DNA from: Anaspis maculata
Lineage: Eukaryota > Arthropoda > Insecta > Coleoptera > Scraptiidae
Length of the DNA stretch: 64,000 nucleotides
Direction: 5' to 3'
NCBI GenBank assembly: GCA_949128115.1
Contig: OX421962.1
Location: forward strand, 40,571,745 to 40,635,744
Shown: piece after piece, positions 12,620 to 23,900 of the stretch
Layout of the letters: each line of letters starts with the position of its first letter
How positions within the stretch are numbered: position 1 is the first letter of the stretch
Notes under the pieces: model-generated
Told to the model about the DNA's origin: nothing
The model's database searches: none
The model's input: the letters and a program-made list of their open reading frames with translations, nothing else
Translations under genes and position numbers: made by a program

Positions 12620-12790
12620 TAAAAAAAAATCTAGTCAATGGGATAGACTGCTAAACAATGGATCTAAAAAACTCTGAAAACAAATTCATAATCGGTTGTG
12701 TCAATCCAAAGTTATACGGCATTTTGAAAAAAGGTTATATTTTCGATCCCGTCATTCCAGTTGTTGAGCAGTTTATATTTTAGCGCCTAA
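12620..12790 (+). repeat. Diverged dispersed repeat (also near 19955-20075)
   Basis: Both copies share AAAAAAATCT..(T)AATGG..TA.A..GCT.AA, then AATC.GT.G....ATCCAAAGTTA and GTTGAGCAGTTTA. The order and spacing are kept, so this is probably one decayed repeat family. Boundaries are uncertain. Confidence 0.45.
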
Positions 12791-13386
12791 CGGTCGGACT
12801 AAAACTTTTGCAATTATTCAAAAAAGATCTTCTGGGGTTCTCCACTTTATGACTCACTCTGTGCATAAAAATTCGAGACTTTGATTTTTTTTGTTTAGTC
12901 TTTTCCAAAAAATTTACTGATATCTCATCAGATAATAAAAATAAGAGGTGGCAGAGTCCCACCCTTCGACCCCCAATATCTCCTAAAATAAAATTCCCAT
13001 GTTTTTGAATAATTTTTCTGGCACATTCGAAGCATTTTTCTAAACTGCCTTCGACCCTGGGCCGCGAGTTCTTGAACATCCTCTATATCAGTATAGCAGT
13101 AACTCTTTCAAACATAAGTAGAGGTTCTACAAAGGAGCAAATTTTCACTTCAGGATTGAATGTACATATTTTCTTTAAATTCAATTCAGGTGATTTTACC
13201 CAAAGACAAGTGCATTTTTGTTGTTCCCTTGATTGTTGCTGTGACGTTTATCCTCATGTCAAAGTTGAAAGCTATTCTGGAATAGATATACCTACCCTGG
13301 TTCCAAAGAAACGTTGAATTTAAATAATTTTATTGTAAGTATCGTCCATTCAGTTTTCGAATCGAATTGAATATTGGATAAATGAA
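12791..13386. other. No gene seen
   Basis: Unique AT-rich sequence. The open frame 12780-13079 on the minus strand and 13072-13317 on the plus strand show no recognisable motif. Confidence 0.55.
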
Positions 13387-13934
13387 TATACAGGGTGGTT
13401 CAGGTTTTAATAGACAAAATTTCAGGATCGATAGAGAATCAAAAAAGAAGAGGACCTGTCCTAGAAACTATATATCTGAAGCGCATAGTAACGGAGCTAT
13501 AAGCCTTCAAAGTTCGACTTTTTCCTTTTTTGAAAATTTATATTTGGTAAACGGTCGAAGTAAGAGAGTCTTCATTTGGTATAAGTTATCATACGGACAT
13601 TGTCTGCCTACACATCAAATGTCAACGAAATTCAGCTAGTGACAGCGAAGTAATAAAAATCGAGTTTTTGCAACTTTTTTCCTGAATAACGACCTCTGTA
13701 ACTTCGCTGTCACTGGTTGAATTTTATTGAAATTTGACGTGTGGGTAGACGATGTCCGAATGATAACTTATGTACTATATATAAATTTTCAAAAAAGGAA
13801 AAAGTCGAACTTTGAAGGCTTATAGCTCCGTTACTATGCGCTTCAGATATATAGTTTCTAGGACAGGTCCTCTCTTTTTCGATTCTCTATCGACCCTGAA
13901 ATTTTGTCTATTAAAACTTGGATTACCCTGTATA
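13387..13934. mobile_element. TACAGGGTG foldback MITE, 548 bp
   Basis: The element is nearly one long palindrome. TATACAGGGTGGTTCAGGTT opens the left arm and the mirror ends ATTACCCTGTATA. Both arms carry AATAGACAAAATTTCAGG, AGGACCTGTCCTAGAAACTA and AACGGAGCTATAAGCCTT or their complements. The ~240-base arms surround a short centre containing mirrored ACTTCGCTGTCACT. TA lies at each boundary. The frame at 13382-13639 is arm sequence, not a gene. Confidence 0.9.
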
Positions 13935-13977
13935 GAGAAACAAGTGTTCTGCCCATTTAATCTTCCCGAAAAAAATA

Positions 13978-14090
13978 GTTCGAGACGAGACACTTATACA
14001 ATACTCACAGACGGGACGAGACAGGCAGCAGACGAATATTCGAGACGAGACTAGACCGAAACATGTCTCGTCTCGACGGCATCACTAGAT
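13978..14090. repeat. GAGAC-type pentamer repeat, opposite orientation
   Basis: Repeated CGAGACGAGAC words end in GTCTCGTCTCGACGGCATCA. This is the reverse orientation of the block at 11715-11860, including the GTGTTGCCG/CGGCATCAC-like edge. Confidence 0.75.
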
Positions 14091-14289
14091 TCTCGGTGAA
14101 ACAATTTTGTCGAAGTCGACATGGGTGCCTCGACAATTTTAGATAGAGTGCATTCAAAATTTTTCATATTGCGATCCAATGTACTGAAGACCGCATGATA
14201 TTATGCCAAAATACAATCTCCAACCCTGCTAGATGGGCTTAAAAGTAATTGAAAGTGTCAACTTATTTGCAGTGAGAATTGGTCAGTAG

Positions 14290-14658
14290 AACTGAGCCAG
14301 TTGGAGGAGCTTTTGGTGTGGTGGTCAGCGCGTTTAACTACCCACCTCAGGAGTCGTGGGTTCGGGTCCCACTGTGGGCGCTCGAATTCTCGTCCCCAAA
14401 ACAAGCTCTTTGATTTAGTTGGAATGCTTGCTAAATGCAAGACGCGCCGTGTGTCGTATAGCACGTAAAATACGAACGATGGTGCCGACCCCATGTGATG
14501 TTGGTGGACGTTAAAAATCCCTACCCTGTGTTGGAATACACAGGGGCTCGGCAAAATTTCCGGTTAGTGGAGGAAAGCATTCACCGGCGTCGGTGTTAGG
14601 CCTCGTTGCGGAAATAGGCCGGCGTTAAATAAACGAATGAAAAAAAACTGAGCTAGTT
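14290..14658 (+). mobile_element. tRNA-derived SINE with 13-bp TSD (full copy)
   Basis: The SINE body is 14303-14646. The head holds a Pol III A-box-like GTGGTCAGCGCGTTTAAC and a B-box-like GTGGGTTCGGGTCCCACTG. The tail has GTCGGTGTTAGGCCTCGTTG, GGAAATAGGCCGGCGTTAAA and TAAACGAATG, ending in A7. Flanking copies AACTGAGCCAGTT (14290-14302) and AACTGAGCTAGTT (14646-14658) differ at one base, a clear target-site duplication. A tail-only copy is at 27549-27666 and a head-only copy at 54784-54880. SINEs of this kind need a LINE for mobility. Confidence 0.9.
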
Positions 14659-14659
14659 C

Positions 14660-16836
14660 AGCTCGAAAATTACTATCACTGATTGGCCATGGATTTTGAA
14701 GAACCAATCGCATTCCCTGATTTTAAAGCTGAACTCTGGTTCAGTTTTGACTCGAAAACGCTATTAGTATTACTGGGTCCACCGGAGCTGGTCAAATTAG
14801 CTTTTGAAGCCACCGAAATCTGTCAAAACGTCATTATTATTTTATTAATCAGCATTCCTTTACCTTACGATGTAAGGTCACCTGTCAAAATCCCATCATA
14901 ATAGCTAAAATAAGTCGAAGGAAAAGATCAAATTGTGGTCCAAATATTTATATTTCACAAAATGTTATACTCAAAATCTCTAAAATATGTTATCACAAGT
15001 GGTTCATCCTTGCTCCGTAATCCTTGTTTTCCTTTCAGTTATGACCGTGTTTCCGACTGAGACGAACACTCATACCAGGCGCTCGCATCCCGTTTAGTTA
15101 ACAAAAACAACTAAAGTTCAGAAGGCTACAAATCTCCCTTCACCTAGCAAGGTGTATTACGCACTTGGTGTTAATCACGAATTATAGTAATTATATGTGT
15201 CTATAATAGAGCCAAGTAGAAGTTCGCCTAAATACCTAAACCCAATCATTGTTGAATCGAAATTCGGAATGCAACTTCAGAAATGATGCTTGAAATGCAA
15301 TGGCCACAGGCGATGCACACAGTTGGATTTCGAGTGTACAACATGGCGCTTTGAAAAGACATTCTCAATAGAGACGTGAAATTCAGCTACTTTCAGTTCA
15401 GCTAGTACCTATACCTACACCTTTTTCACTCCTTAGTCCTCCAGTTGTGAAGCCATGCGCGTTTTAGCTTTGCTTTGGCAACAGCAGTGGAATGGAGCTT
15501 GTGGAACCTGCAGGACTTATTCGCTTTCGTTACGTTTAAACTACTGCTACAGTGACTTTACCGAAAGTGGAAAAGTATGCAGCTGATTTCATGAAGTGGC
15601 TCCCTGTGTGCAAAGCATAACTTTTACTGACTGAAGCCGAGCGACTGGAGCACATGAAGCTTTTGTGCTGTAGCATACATATCTGTTTGTTGTTCAGAGA
15701 TCGCGCAGCAAAACCAGTCGTGGATCAACACCAAGATCTCAAATGCAAATATTTTCGAAACCAGCTTCGCGGTTTATTCATCTCTTCTCCGGAGAACATG
15801 ATTTCGACTTGATTGCTAATCCCCAGGCTGTTGACTAACTGATGCCCTGCTGCTCCCGGTCTGCCGTTGGGCCGGGCGCTGGAGCTGCTTCGTGATGTGG
15901 TGCCGGCTTACGACGTTCTCCCTCCGAAGCTCTCTGCTCCAAGCGCTCCAGCAGCACCATCATCGTGTGGGAATCGATGCTAAACGCGCGGTGTTAACCC
16001 GATTATCGAGTCGATTTTTGAGTCCTGCCTTCCGCCGGCCGTATCTATCCGAGCCCTGCTCTCTCATCACTGTCGTAACGTCTTTGTGCCCTTTGGCCAT
16101 TGCCGTTGCGTTAGAAAATAACAATGTGACGGGGGCACTGCTCATGCTGTTGGTAACACTTTGTTTTATCTGTGTTCTAGGAGGAGGAAACACATTATCA
16201 AGTAGCCGGTCTCATTGTGTAGCTCGGTGCACAGCAACCGACTTAATTGGATCTGCACCGTGCTGTGGGCGTCTAACTCACGTGAGTGTTCTCCCGTTGT
16301 TTACCTTTTACTGCATAAGCAAATAGTTTGACGTCGTGCAAGCACAGTTATAAGCTCGGTTCCTGCGAGCGACTGAATTTATTGCCGCACTACACGTCCC
16401 TTCTTCCTTAGCTCCTTCCCTACGAACGACCTCATAAATAATAATGTAAATTTACCGTGAAATTGTATTGGTTGGAATGTGTGTGGTGTGTGTGTGTGTA
16501 CGAACGTACGTACCTAAACGTACACACATCCGTTCCGACTTATTGCCTATTTAGGCATGTATACTCGCGAGAGGCAATATCTGCCACTAATTTGCTTGCA
16601 AATAATATGGAACCGAGCAAGCCAAAAACATTTTGGGACAGTGGCGTGGAGGCACGTCAAGGACTCATGGGTCCTATACGAAGACTTACGCTATATCCAA
16701 TAAGTAAGTAGTGTACCTAAGTAGTGAAGTACCTAACTAACAAAATGACAACAAATCAAGATTATTAGACGTTTTTTAAACAAGCCTCAACGACATTAAA
16801 ACATAATTTTACATTCAAAGTTCTCTCTGATGCCTT
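14660..16836. other. No gene confirmed; relatively GC-rich open block
   Basis: Mostly unique sequence. About 15800-16330 is visibly richer in G+C, and the frame 15892-16326 (+, 144 codons) is open, rich in Ser/Leu/Arg, with a hydrophobic stretch near residues 60-100. I recognise no family and see no flanking exon structure, so it could be a 5' exon, a promoter-proximal block, or chance. A TG/TACG-rich patch lies at 16477-16530. Confidence 0.35.
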
Positions 16837-17261
16837 ATAGGCCAGTCAAATTAGAACACATTTTTCCCTTTGAGGGAAAAAAACTGTTGGAGTTTTGGAA
16901 ATTTGACAGTAATGTCCGGTGAGGTATACTGTTAAACGTACTAAAAGTCCCCAACTCTACCTATTGAGCTCGAGCCGCCATCTTGGAAAAATGGCGAAAA
17001 CGGCGGGCCGCAGTGAAAAGGTTAATAAAATAATATTAACAAAAAAAAAACAAATAATGAGGGATTTTTTGCCTATGCCTACAGATATTGTCTTCAAAAT
17101 TTGTGAAGATGTTGGCAGTCTACATCAAAGCTGAACGTGAAAAATTGCGAAAATATTTTTTCATTTTTTTTACATCAAGCAAAAATTTGGTTTTCGAGTT
17201 TGACATTTCCAACAGGGCGGAGTAGAGGTTACAATCGAACATCAATCAGTTTTGATATATA

Positions 17262-17775
17262 CAGACATTTATTAAAAAATGACACCTTCCCACAATTTGG
17301 GCTGCTAATATACAAAGGATACTATAACACAATAATAGGTAAACTTAAATAGTAATCTGAATTTCGAAAAAGTAGGTATATAGTTAAGCTTGAGAACTTA
17401 GTAAATATAGATGTATAAAGGTAAGAAAGAACTAAGTAATTTTATATAAATGGTTTCGCAAAATGTAAATGGACTTTTTCAATGCTACTGACGCTACTGA
17501 TTTACATAATTTAGAAGGAATGCCAAATTTAAAACAAAACTCTTTAAAGAGGGTGGTGATGGTCCCACGAGCGCCGACAAGCAACCCGACAACATCGATT
17601 TGTCGAAGGTCATATTTTTCTTTAAAAAAAGGGATGGTTGGCTCATAGATCCTCTGTTTTTCAATATTAATGTCTGATGGTTGGTGTTCGTTAATTTCAA
17701 ACCGAACAGTAGGATCTATGATCCAGCCAGCCCTCTTTTTTTTATCAATAGCCAGGATGTCGACACGCATATTGT
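17262..17775 (-). mobile_element. RLE-type LINE 3' fragment inserted in palindrome arm
   Basis: The right arm reads continuously CAGTTTCGATATTTACATATTGTAAGACAAG-like on its complement, while the left arm is interrupted between GTTTTGATAT and ATATTGTAAGACAAG. The intervening ~510 bases are therefore an insertion later than formation of the palindrome. Its coding part is on the minus strand with the 3' end toward 17262. It is strongly 5'-truncated, as usual for LINEs. Confidence 0.75.
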
Positions 17776-17782
17776 AAGACAA
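17432..17782 (-). pseudogene. C-terminal ORF fragment of an RLE-type non-LTR retrotransposon
   Basis: The frame encodes 116 residues that begin at the insertion edge. Visible motifs are RVDILAIDKKKRAGWIIDPT (a PD-(D/E)xK-like strand with D and conserved IDPTVRFE), YEPTIPFFKEKYDL and VGLLVGARGTI, followed by LRNHLY at the end. I recall this pattern from the C-terminal region of insect non-LTR elements with a restriction-enzyme-like endonuclease (R2/R4/Cre-like groups), acting downstream of the reverse transcriptase to nick target DNA. The RT domain is absent, so the copy is dead on arrival. The first Met is probably not the native start; codons at its 5' end may derive from the host palindrome. 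Clade is uncertain. Confidence 0.65.
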
Positions 17783-18179
17783 GATTCATCAGTATTGGTG
17801 CCTTCAGCCTTCACGAGTTTCTGGAATGCTCGATATGAATTAAAGTAAAAGAATAATAGCTAAGTCCAAAAAGTGTTGTCGATTGGTTCTGAAGGAGACA
17901 TTTCGGAACAAAAGACATCAGTAAAGGATATACAGGAGGTCCAAAGGTTATTCAACTGTATATGAGCTCCATATTGGTGTGCCTTATCCAAAATAGTACA
18001 GAAGAATCAATCAAAATGTTGAAATATACCCTGTATAACAAAAAGTAACGATACAAAATGGGAGAAGTGAAGCATACCTGATGCCAAAAAGACGGCTTCT
18101 ACATTTCTAGAAAAAATAACAAGATTAATTGATTTGTTTGAAAATTATTAGTCCTCAAACTTGACTTTACAAACTTTAT

Positions 18180-18486
18180 CCAGTCAAATGGGGAAAAGTA
18201 GAGAGAAGTAACTGTCGGAGTTTCAGAAATTTGACAGGGATGTTCGCTAAGGTATACTAATAAACATACTCAAAGTCCTCGCCTTTACCTGTTGTGCTCG
18301 AGCCGCCATCTTGGAAAAATTGTAATAAACTTGATCGAAGGACCATTTTTCCAAAATAGCGGCTCAAGCGCAACAGGCACAGGCGAGGACTTTTAGTATG
18401 TATATAAGTATACCTTAGCGAACATCCCTGTTAAATTTCTGAAACTCCGACAGTTACTTCTCTCTACTTCTCCCTATCTGACTGGC
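18180..18486. mobile_element. Central palindrome module (same family as outer ends)
   Basis: A ~307-bp palindrome, CCAGTCAAAT to the inverse GACTGG, shares TTTCAGAAATTTGACAG, TCGAGCCGCCATCTTGG and AAGTATACCTTAGCG-like segments with the outer termini at 16841-17000 and 19180-19333. It looks like a stand-alone short MITE of the family sitting at the exact centre of the larger palindrome. Confidence 0.8.
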
Positions 18487-19339
18487 TGAAATTTGTAAAG
18501 TCAAGTTTGAGGACTAATAACTTTTAAATAAATCAATTAATTTGTTCTTTTTTTAGCAATGTTAAGGCTGTATTTTGGCACCAGGTATGCTCCACTACTT
18601 CCATTTTGTATAGTTACTTTTTGTTATACAGGGTGGATTTTAACATTTTGATTGACTCTTTTTTCGAAATGTCTCCTTCAGAACCAATCGACAAAACTTT
18701 TTGGACTTAGCTATTATTCTTTTACTTTAATTCATATCGAGCATTCCAGAAGCTCGTGAAGGCACCAATACTGATGAAATCTTGTCTTACAATATGTAAA
18801 TATCGAAACTGATTGATGTTCGATTGAAACCTTTACTCCGCCTTGTTGAAAATGTCAAACTCAAAAACCAAATTTTTGCTCAATTTAAAAAAAAAATAAA
18901 AATATTTTCGCAATTTTTTTTCTATCTCAACTGTCACATTTAGCTTTGATGTAGACTGCCAACATCTTCACAAATTTTGAAGACAATATCTCTAGCCATA
19001 GGCAAAAAATCACTCATTTTTTGATTTTTTTTGTCAATATTATTTTATTAATATCAACAGATACGAGAAAAAAATCGGTATGAAACAATTTTTGTTGACA
19101 ATGTTATAGCCTTGATTTTTTAATAAACTCAATTGAATATCTCTGATGATTAGCGAAATATAAGCAGAAAACTGGATAGAAGGACCATTTTTCCAAGATG
19201 GCGGCTCGAGCTCAGTAGGTAGAGTTGTGGACTTTTAGTATGTTTAACAGTACACCTTACCGGACATTACTGTCAAATTTCCAAAACTCCAACAGTTTTT
19301 TCCCTCCAGCTTTCCTTATTTGACTGGCCTATTATAGCT

Positions 19340-20733
19340 CAGTATTATTAGGCTTAGCGGTGGTGGTAATTTTGGAACAGGAGTGGAATTTTATTGCTGT
19401 TTTCTGCTCAGAATTTATTCTCTACACTACAGCATAGTGAAAGTCCTTAAAGATCCGTGTCAAAGCTTTTTTAATGCGCGAGGTCAAAAATCTACGGGAT
19501 CATCATGACTTCCATCGTCAAAAATTGTATCATGGTCATGTCATTAGTGATTTACAAGGTTTTTCTTCGTTTGTCTCTTCTAACTGCAGTGGTTGAATTT
19601 GGTTGTGTGTCTATGTCCTAAGGTTTTTGTGTTTGTTTTGGTCCTGTCTTGGTCTTTACTCTTTGGCCCATTGGAAGCTCCAAAATTCGCATTATAAACG
19701 AGGAAAGTGTTCGATTCCAACATAAATCCGAATGTGAAACAATATTCTTTCTGCCGCTAGCGGAGCTTTGGAAGACGTTGCAGTTGCAAAGCACCATTAA
19801 CATGACTCCTATACTGGCTGTCAATTCTAACAGTTTTCATGATTATATCATTAGAATTTGGAAGAAAAATTGTTCACAAAACGGGGATCTATTGAACTAA
19901 GCACAGTTTTGTATAGTGCTTTACATTCCATCCTGTAACGAATGTAATTGCGATTAATAAAAAAATCTGGCTAATGGAGTAAATCGCTGAAAAATGTCTG
20001 AACCACCGTGAAAACAATCATAATCAGAATCGGTAGAGACCATCCAAAGTTACATGTTGAGCAGTTTAGATTTCCATTTACTATACAGGTGATCCATGAA
20101 GTAAGAACATCAAATTTAAAATAATCCTCAAAAAAATCCTCTGTTCCACGCATCAGTGGAGGGATCTCTCTTGAATCGTCCGGAGAGATTTTCAATTAAA
20201 ATAATTTTTTGTGTTTCCCAACTCACAGAGAATAGATTTAACTCACAACCACTATGGTAATTGATTCATTACATACCTAGTAGGAGGTCGGGAAGTGACC
20301 CATGGCCGACCTCCCAAGAAAGTGAAGAAATGGTAGCTTTAGAAGGGAAATTTCAAAATATGTATCCAACCAAACAATAAGTGTGTTAATCAGTATTTCC
20401 TGAACCACGTTTCAGCAAAATTAATCGGCCTACCTGGAAGTTATGACATAAAGGTAATTTTCAGATTTCAACTTTTGAACGCCTGTAATCCTGCAAGCTG
20501 AGTACATGGTTGTGAGTAAAATAGCATACATACTCTCGACGGTAAATACATCATTCCAGCTAGCCTGGAGGCTCTCTGTGTCCTTAGCAGTAATGATTAA
20601 TTTCCCGTCTCGGTATGTAATATACTATTACAATACGCGTCCAGCGGCCGTTCTTTCTTATAACTCGTTATAATCCATGCATTGCAAGAAAAGACAGCGA
20701 GTCAGGCTGTGGGAGTATAGAGTGAACGGCACA
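19340..20733. other. No gene seen; two dispersed fragments
   Basis: Contains the diverged repeat at ~19955-20075 (partner 12620-12790), a small GC-rich hairpin at 20281-20309 (AGGAGGTCGG against CCGACCTCCC), and the dispersed fragment at 20563-20637 (partner 10449-10525). Opposing open frames at 19618-19900 match nothing known. Confidence 0.5.
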
Positions 20734-20941
20734 CCACAAGGACCTGTGGGCGGGGCTGAACAGAAAAACAAAAATCGTTTTTGATGAGTCCGTGTGTTGA
20801 AATAGGGAAAGCAACACCGTCAGCTAGAGGGTGGACCATTACCAGGTCACAGGCGAACCCAAAATCTCACTGCAAATCTATAGGTGCACCACCAAATGAA
20901 CTCAGTTCGCGCAGTTAGGCTCCACCCACAAGTCCCTCTGG
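20734..20941. mobile_element. MITE family M3 (copy 1), 208 bp
   Basis: Terminal repeats CCACAAGGACCTGTGGGCGG and the inverse of CCACCCACAAGTCCCTCTGG bound the element. The interior (GTGTTGAAATAGGGAAAGCA, GTGGACCATTACCAGGTCAC, TTCGCGCAGTTAGGCTCC) matches the second copy at 34114-34318. The shared upstream word (ACGGCA.ACCACA) suggests that the true end may be a few bases outside. Confidence 0.85.
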
Positions 20942-23900
20942 TCTTCCGAGTACTCTAACTCATAATTTATAAAAAAATAATCAGCATAATTAGCACCACT
21001 TCATCATATTACCATTAAGGATATTATATTGAAGCATTTTGGGAGATATGGAGAATGCTACGATATTTGCTGGAGACTTGGATTCGGGAATAAGCCACAA
21101 ACTTGGAGACTTCAATAAGAGCCGTTCGATAGTGTGTCGGATTTACAAGCGAAGCTGCTTGACTTTTTAGAACTGCCAGAGTTGGACGAAAATCATCCAT
21201 GATTAACTTATCACAATTAATTTGTCATGAATTTCAACAGAATTGATGATCTAAAAATGGATGAGACTCATAATTTTGATGGAATGGAGGATTCTGAGTT
21301 TTGCATCTTTCAGTTCCTGTCGCGCTGTGACACGGAATGTCGATGACTGACGAAACTTCCGGTTCAAACAAAACTTGAAACAATAAGTACTTGCCTTTCA
21401 CAACCTGAACTAAGTATTCTGACCTAAGTTGTTAGTGGTATCTCACTTTCGCGCATGCGATTTCTCGCTCTTTCTCTCTCTAACTTAGATCAGATCAGTG
21501 AGTTTTGTGCTAAAAGAAAAGCACCTACTGTAAGTTACATGATGTAACATCGCTTTTATTTACAACGAGATTTACAAGCTGAATATTCAGTTTCCTCGTG
21601 AGAAGCCACGGAAATGTGACATTACTAAAAGAATACCCTGTATTTCCCACATGCTGTCGATTTCAAAGATCTAAAAGAGTTACTGCAAATCATAGATGTC
21701 CTCTGACGAATCTCAAGATTTGAAAGATACAGGTAGGTAAAGCTATACATTGTAAAGATTCTGTTACTTTTCAAAATGTTACGAGCCGCCACTGTTTCGG
21801 AACAGGGCATACCGACACCCACCCGCTTTCATACCACCCGCCGACACTTGAACCACCATACCACCGCACTGGTGCGCTCTGCCTTTACCGCGGCGAAATT
21901 CTTTTTTTCCTCTCCTCTGCTTCGCCCTCTTAAACGACCCCGTTTCGAATTGCGGTGCCTGCTGATAACGCCCTGGTGGTGCCGCAGGAAGCAAAATGCA
22001 CCAGTTATGCCAGTTTGTGGAAAGTTATGCAACATCTTTTTGTGCTAAAATGAGTGTAATGGCCACACCATTTGATGGTGTAATGCATGCAAAATCATGC
22101 ACCACTTTAAGACGCGCTTCCAAACTATTCTCGAGTCCAAACAGAGCCTCAACTATTCATGCTTATAAAGCTCCACCAATATGGCACGAACGCTGAATTC
22201 AAGTGGATTAAAATAATGCAAGATCCGATAGCGTTGATGCACTTCTCGTTTCTGCTTATACCTATACCTGCCGACCGTATGCCATCATGTTGATTTTTAC
22301 AAGGACGAGAAATAAATTGAACATAAAGCTGCGATTCTTAGCCTTTCTCAAGTGGATTCAGTGAAGTGGAAATAAAAGTGTTGTTTAAAGACTGGTTGTT
22401 TGACGCCCTTTGTAGTTTGTATCCCGTCGAACAGCCTAGATTGAGCTTTTAGCTTTTTTCTCTTATGTTTTCTAAAGCATTGATGCATAGTATTCGTTAT
22501 GGAATCGTCATGGAAACGGCGCAAATAAAGCAAAGACGCATCAGCTTGACATATATTTGACAAGCTGCTTCAGTCACAACTTTGCATAGGGTTGCATCTG
22601 CAACTTCAAATGGAGACATTTTCCTTTTCCTGGGCGCATAAAAGCCACGAGAAGCTTATTTATTCTTATTTTAAGCAGCGGGGAAGTCACCACAATGTCT
22701 TAGTTAATTGGTTGAATTTCCCTTCCTTCTCAGCCCCAGAGAGCTTAACCTTCAAAGCTGCTCCCATGAAATCCCGCAAAGCCCCCTTGAAACCAATTAA
22801 AGCGACCATTATATGGCTAGTTCAGCTCACATAGGTATCGTTCTCTCTTGGCGCATTCCTCGTACGCGGTGTCCGTGAATCCTCATTAGATCCTGGCATT
22901 CTTCTGAACTTTTTGCAGGACTTGAATTTTTGCGTCAGTCTATTCAAGTGGAAATCTTAACTTTTGGAAAAGATCCTATAGCTAAGTGTAATAAAGTAAT
23001 CAATAATAAAGTTGGTCTTCTTCGCAATAATAATTAAAAACAATGATGTTGGTGTTTCTTTCTTGACTCAAGTTTTGGCCTTAATACATTTGGCCATATC
23101 CAGAAAGAGTATCTACAAATAATTTATATGTTTCACAAGACAAGCTATGCCAAAAACAGTGGAAAAACTTACTGATTTAAAAATTCAGGAATTGAAATAC
23201 TGCCCCGAGCTGGCAACGACGGCACGGTAGGTTATGGTACAAGATTTTTTCATAGCGTGTTGAAAGTATGTAGGTATGTGATTACAGATTATGATTTCAC
23301 AGCACTAAAGCTTTTTTCAGCAACTTTTCCTGAATTTGCGTCTGTGTCAACTTGACAGTCTAATAATTTTGAAGTGTGACGAATCCGTTGACGTCTTGAC
23401 CTCACTTATGGGGGCTTAACAGAACTTCGTATGTCGCCGGCGACCAGCGTCGCTAGCCAATAAGATTCGATCAGGCTATATTCCCTCTCTCCAATCATTC
23501 ATGCGACACGAGTTTCTGTCATCGTGTCGTTCAAATTATTCAACTACAGTTGGTGTTGCCAGATTTTAACGAAGGAGTGGAGTCGTTCTGTAAAGCCGCC
23601 GTTATAGGCGATTTACATTTAAAAAACGCCACCTGGTGTAGAGCTCGGTACTTGATCGTCGAGGACGTTTTTGCGAGGAAAACACACTCCGACGTCTAGT
23701 AGCCTAGGTGGGCACTAGTGGATACCTGTAATACCCACATATTGACATGGAAATTTGACAAGTAGAAATAATCTGAAAAAGGGGTTTGCATTTGTGTCTC
23801 TTATTTCATGTTATGGTTAGCGTATTTGTAGTAGATCTAGCTCCAGAGGTGCGCAGCTGAAAGACTACGTTCCCAGCAATGCACTACATCTACATTATTG

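Larger units (their letters stand above)
16837..19333. mobile_element. 2.5-kb palindromic element with reiterated termini
   Basis: The outer ends are GGCCAGTCAAAT and its inverse ATTTGACTGGCC, near TA. Arms of about 1 kb are mirrored end to end: CTGTTGGAGTTTTGGAAATT, GCTCGAGCCGCCATCTTGG, AAGATGTTGGCAGTCTACAT, AACATCAATCAGTTT, AACCAATCGACA and ATACCCTGTATAACAAAAAG all recur inverted. The centre is near 18335. The terminal module (CCAGTCAAAT to CCATCTTGGAAAAA, ~155 bases) appears twice in each arm, at the outer end and at the centre. The left arm is ~500 bases longer because a LINE fragment is inserted at ~17262-17775. No transposase was recognised. Confidence 0.85.

Noticed and set aside
13382..13639. 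Plus-strand frame at the left arm of a palindrome
   Set aside because: It consists of TIR sequence, and the mirrored arm translates equally well, so it is not coding evidence.
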